Positions 5,268-7,624 of a stretch of DNA of 7,624 nucleotides are shown here, piece by piece (the first letter of the stretch is position 1; every line of letters starts with the position of its first letter). Position numbers and translations under genes: made by a program. The stretch is from Anaerolineae bacterium. Lineage in GTDB: Bacteria > Chloroflexota > Anaerolineae > Aggregatilineales > Phototrophicaceae. The notes beneath the pieces were generated by a model. The model had not been told where the DNA came from, ran no database searches, and saw only the letters and a program-made list of their open reading frames with translations. The stretch spans positions 1-7,624 of the forward strand of contig JAIOHO010000325.1 in assembly GCA_019912905.1 (NCBI GenBank), read 5' to 3'.

Positions 5268-7472
5268 TTGAAAGTACAAACCAGTGTGGTACTTTGTCTG
5301 CTTGTGGTCCTGCTAATGACCGCTTGCCTGCCCAATTCGGTGCCGACCGCAATGCCCCAGGTCGATGTGGTGGTTACCGTTGTCAATTCGGAAGACCTGG
5401 GCGACGCAGTGGCGGCGGCTCTGACGGGTACGGCGTCGTCTGATGTGGCGGCCACCGAGACGGCGCTGGCTGTGGCTGGCATCACGCGGACTCCCAGCCC
5501 CACACCGACCGATGTTCCTACGGCCACAGACCCGCCCTATGTGGCACCCACTAATACGGCCACACCCACTGCAACCTGGACACCCAGCGTCACGCCTTAC
5601 CCTTCCAACACACCCAACTCAACTGTCGAGCCAGTCAGCGGGCAGATTCGGGTGATCAATGCCTGGCGCTCCAATTCATCCAGCCCGGTCGATGTTTTTA
5701 TCGATGAGACGATGGTCGCACTTGGCCTGGATGTGGGCGGGGCGTCTCCCTACTTAAGCGTGGATGGGTCGAAAGTCGTGCGGGTAGTGCTGATTCCTCC
5801 AGCCGGGCGGGAAACCGATCCACTAACCAATAGAGAAATCCTTATCCCGAAACCCCCGGTAGTCGATCAGCTTGTGGAAGTTCCACAGGGCAGCAGCATT
5901 ACCGTAGCCCTGGTCGGTTTCGATGTTAATCCGAAGGCACTGATTATCCCGGAAGATACATCGCCGCTTGCGTCGGGAACTTCCCGCGTGGCGATTGTCC
6001 ACGCCAATTCAAATCTGTTTCGGGTGGATGTGGTCGAATCGCTGCAACAGGTTACCGTCGTCCACGACCTGGGTGTTGGCGAATCCGCCGGACCCTTCGA
6101 TGTGCCGAGCGGCTTATGGTCCCTCCAGCTCGTCGATACCAATGTGCCCAGCCAGGTGGTCGCGGCAGCCGACCCAATCTACCTGGATACGAACTTAAAT
6201 TACCTGATCGTCATGGTCCGAGGGACTAATTTCGGACGATCTGATTTTGATACGGATATGCTGGTGTTTCCTGGAACGACGCGCCTGACGCCCGGTGATG
6301 TGCCAGTCCGTTTTGTCAATGCCTCGCCCAATGCAGGGCCACTGAGCATCACGGTTCAGGGCATTTCCCTGGTGTCGAATCTGAAAGTGGGTGAAGCTAC
6401 GCTTCCGCTGCCGGTATCCCGCCAGGGGGGTGAAATGCTGGTGTTCGGCGCAGATGGCATGCGCGTTCTGAAAGGGAATTTCCCAGAAGCGTTGGGTGGA
6501 AGCGCAAATGCAGAACGGATTATCTTCATTTCCGATCTACCGGAAGAACAGATCAACCGCGAACAAGAAGACCCGAATTTCGTGGATATGACGGTCATCA
6601 ACCGTGAGCCGCCGCCTTCGTCGGCGCTGGCGAATATCCGCCTGATCCATGGACTGACAGGCGCTAACCAGACGCTGGATCTGGAAATCAGGGCGACGGA
6701 CCCTGGGCAGATTACCAATCCGATCGGTATCCCGCTGGCTGCCGAGGCAGACTTAACCTGGTCGCGGGTGGCGCGTTCCGTCGGCATTGGTCAGGCCTCG
6801 CCTTATATTACGCGCGCTGCTCGGGTTTTTGATGTGCGGGTAGTCCTTTCGAGCACCGGCGCAGTTCAGGCCTCGTTGGAGCGGCTGACGATGCTGCCAG
6901 GCGGTGCCTATGATGTGGTAATCGTGCCCGGATCGCAGGTGGGGGCGGCACGTCTGCTGGTGCTGTCACCCGATCCGCAGGTTTCGCTGATAGGCACGCG
7001 GCGCGGCGATCCTCAGGTGGTCGAGCAGATTGTCGATGCCACGCTGACGGCGGTTGCCCCGCAGTCGACGCTGACAGTCGCCGGTCCGCGCACACCCACA
7101 GCGACTATTTCGCCAGTGCCAACCAATACGCCGCGGCCTTCGAACACCCCCCAGGTGCAGCCGCCCGCAGTGCGTGTCGATCCTGCGCCGCCGAATGCGG
7201 CCATGCGTGCTGTCGTGGTGTTCGGTGAACATTTCAAGCCGAATGTGCGCTACACCATCAATCTGGATCAAGGCCCCACGATCGTTTCAGACCGGACGAG
7301 TGAAGAAGGTATGATCGCGCAGACGATCGATCTGCCTGCGGGCATCGTGCCGGGGCCACATACAGTACGAATTTGCGTGGATTGTCAGGTGAATGGGGCA
7401 CAGCAGGAAGCGCTGGCCGCGTTTATCGTCGCCGACCCGGCCACGACGCCGACCGCCACACCACAACCCTAA
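5268..7472 (+). CDS. Surface lipoprotein with four DUF4397-like modules and Thr/Pro-rich linkers
   Basis: From the TTG at 5268 this is a 734-residue secreted lipoprotein. A signal peptide (1-19) ends in LLMTAC, with C20 as the likely lipidated residue. A Thr/Pro-rich linker (about 72-122) leads to four repeated beta-rich modules resembling DUF4397: about 124-226 (QIRVINAW, GGASPYLSVDG), 238-334 (SRVAIVHANS, GESAGPFDVPSG), 344-424 (VPVRFVNASPNAGPLSITV) and 454-570 (ANIRLIHGLTG, GQASPYITRA). A second Thr/Pro linker (606-636) precedes a small Ig/IPT-like domain (about 646-722) with a CxxC pair (C703, C706), then a TPTATPQP tail. Modules 2 and 3 are more diverged than 1 and 4. The function of DUF4397 is not established; a role as an extracytoplasmic binding or structural protein is inferred. 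It is translated directly after the LysM gene and followed 15 bases later by a secreted protein that seems to begin a related domain. Confidence 0.82.
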   Translation: MKVQTSVVLCLLVVLLMTACLPNSVPTAMPQVDVVVTVVNSEDLGDAVAAALTGTASSDVAATETALAVAGITRTPSPTPTDVPTATDPPYVAPTNTATPTATWTPSVTPYPSNTPNSTVEPVSGQIRVINAWRSNSSSPVDVFIDETMVALGLDVGGASPYLSVDGSKVVRVVLIPPAGRETDPLTNREILIPKPPVVDQLVEVPQGSSITVALVGFDVNPKALIIPEDTSPLASGTSRVAIVHANSNLFRVDVVESLQQVTVVHDLGVGESAGPFDVPSGLWSLQLVDTNVPSQVVAAADPIYLDTNLNYLIVMVRGTNFGRSDFDTDMLVFPGTTRLTPGDVPVRFVNASPNAGPLSITVQGISLVSNLKVGEATLPLPVSRQGGEMLVFGADGMRVLKGNFPEALGGSANAERIIFISDLPEEQINREQEDPNFVDMTVINREPPPSSALANIRLIHGLTGANQTLDLEIRATDPGQITNPIGIPLAAEADLTWSRVARSVGIGQASPYITRAARVFDVRVVLSSTGAVQASLERLTMLPGGAYDVVIVPGSQVGAARLLVLSPDPQVSLIGTRRGDPQVVEQIVDATLTAVAPQSTLTVAGPRTPTATISPVPTNTPRPSNTPQVQPPAVRVDPAPPNAAMRAVVVFGEHFKPNVRYTINLDQGPTIVSDRTSEEGMIAQTIDLPAGIVPGPHTVRICVDCQVNGAQQEALAAFIVADPATTPTATPQP

Positions 7473-7487
7473 ACAGACGAGGGACGT

Positions 7488-7624
7488 ATGCGCAAGGTTT
7501 TTTTCCTGCTGATCGTAATGGTGCTGGCCGCCGGAGCAGCATTTGCCCAGGTGGACCAGCCCGAAACGGCGCTGACCAATACCGCCGATTTTCGAGTTGT
7601 AAACGCCCTGGTCGGCCTCGGCCC
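7488..7624 (+). CDS. Secreted protein, probably DUF4397-like (partial, runs off the window)
   Basis: An ATG at 7488 follows GAGG (7479-7482) by 5 bases and opens a frame that stays open to the window end (45 codons seen). The first 20 residues (MRKVFFLLIVMVLAAGAAFA) form a classic Sec signal peptide with an AFA cleavage site before Q21. There is no lipobox, unlike the preceding gene. The visible mature part ends in FRVVNALVGLGP, which resembles the first strand of a DUF4397-type module (compare IRVINAW in the upstream lipoprotein). It lies 15 bases after the lipoprotein stop on the same strand, so it is probably the third gene of this operon and perhaps a paralogue of its neighbour. The family assignment rests on only about ten residues and is tentative. 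Confidence 0.65.
   Translation, partial: MRKVFFLLIVMVLAAGAAFAQVDQPETALTNTADFRVVNALVGLG

Noticed and set aside
5460..5630. The repetitive ACACCC/ACGGCC-rich stretch as a DNA tandem repeat or CRISPR-like array
   Set aside because: The repetition comes from Thr/Pro codons of the protein linker. There is no fixed unit length or conserved repeat-spacer pattern.

Overview
The window looks like chromosomal DNA from a GC-rich bacterium, most likely a member of the Chloroflexota (Anaerolineae-like). This placement is an inference. It rests on the Thr/Pro-rich 'TPTxTP' linkers, the multi-domain DUF4397-like lipoprotein, the LysM membrane protein and two well-supported TTG start codons. No rRNA, tRNA, CRISPR array, transposase or phage gene was seen. 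No gene-free stretch exceeds about 165 bases.

The left 60% is transcribed leftwards (minus strand). In transcription order it carries a GHMP-family sugar kinase (hddA, 4562-3552), a sedoheptulose-7-phosphate isomerase (gmhA, 3407-2817), a HAD-family heptose bisphosphate phosphatase (gmhB, 2812-2162), a left-handed beta-helix acyltransferase (2127-1369) and an M24 metallopeptidase (1242-13). The first three enzymes together would turn sedoheptulose 7-phosphate into D-glycero-D-manno-heptose 1-phosphate, the precursor of GDP-heptose. The nucleotidyltransferase that would finish the pathway (hddC) is not in the window. The acyltransferase probably modifies a sugar of the same envelope glycan. 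The peptidase has its own candidate promoter and is probably unrelated.

The right 40% is transcribed rightwards from a promoter with a perfect -35 box (TTGACA at 4665-4670). It carries a membrane-anchored protein with two LysM domains (4724-5257), then a 734-residue lipoprotein (5268-7472) with four DUF4397-like modules between two Thr/Pro-rich linkers, then the start of a secreted protein (7488 onward, cut by the window end) that seems to begin another DUF4397-like domain. All three products are predicted to act outside the cytoplasm.

The most interesting reading is that a heptose-precursor operon sits back to back with an envelope-protein operon, sharing a 161-bp divergent promoter region. 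A link, such as heptose-containing glycans on the surface or on the Thr/Pro linkers, is a hypothesis only. Other points worth attention are three 7-mers spaced 11 bp apart at the 3' end of hddA, unusual metal-site residues in GmhA, GmhB and the M24 peptidase, and a duplicated linker module in the lipoprotein.
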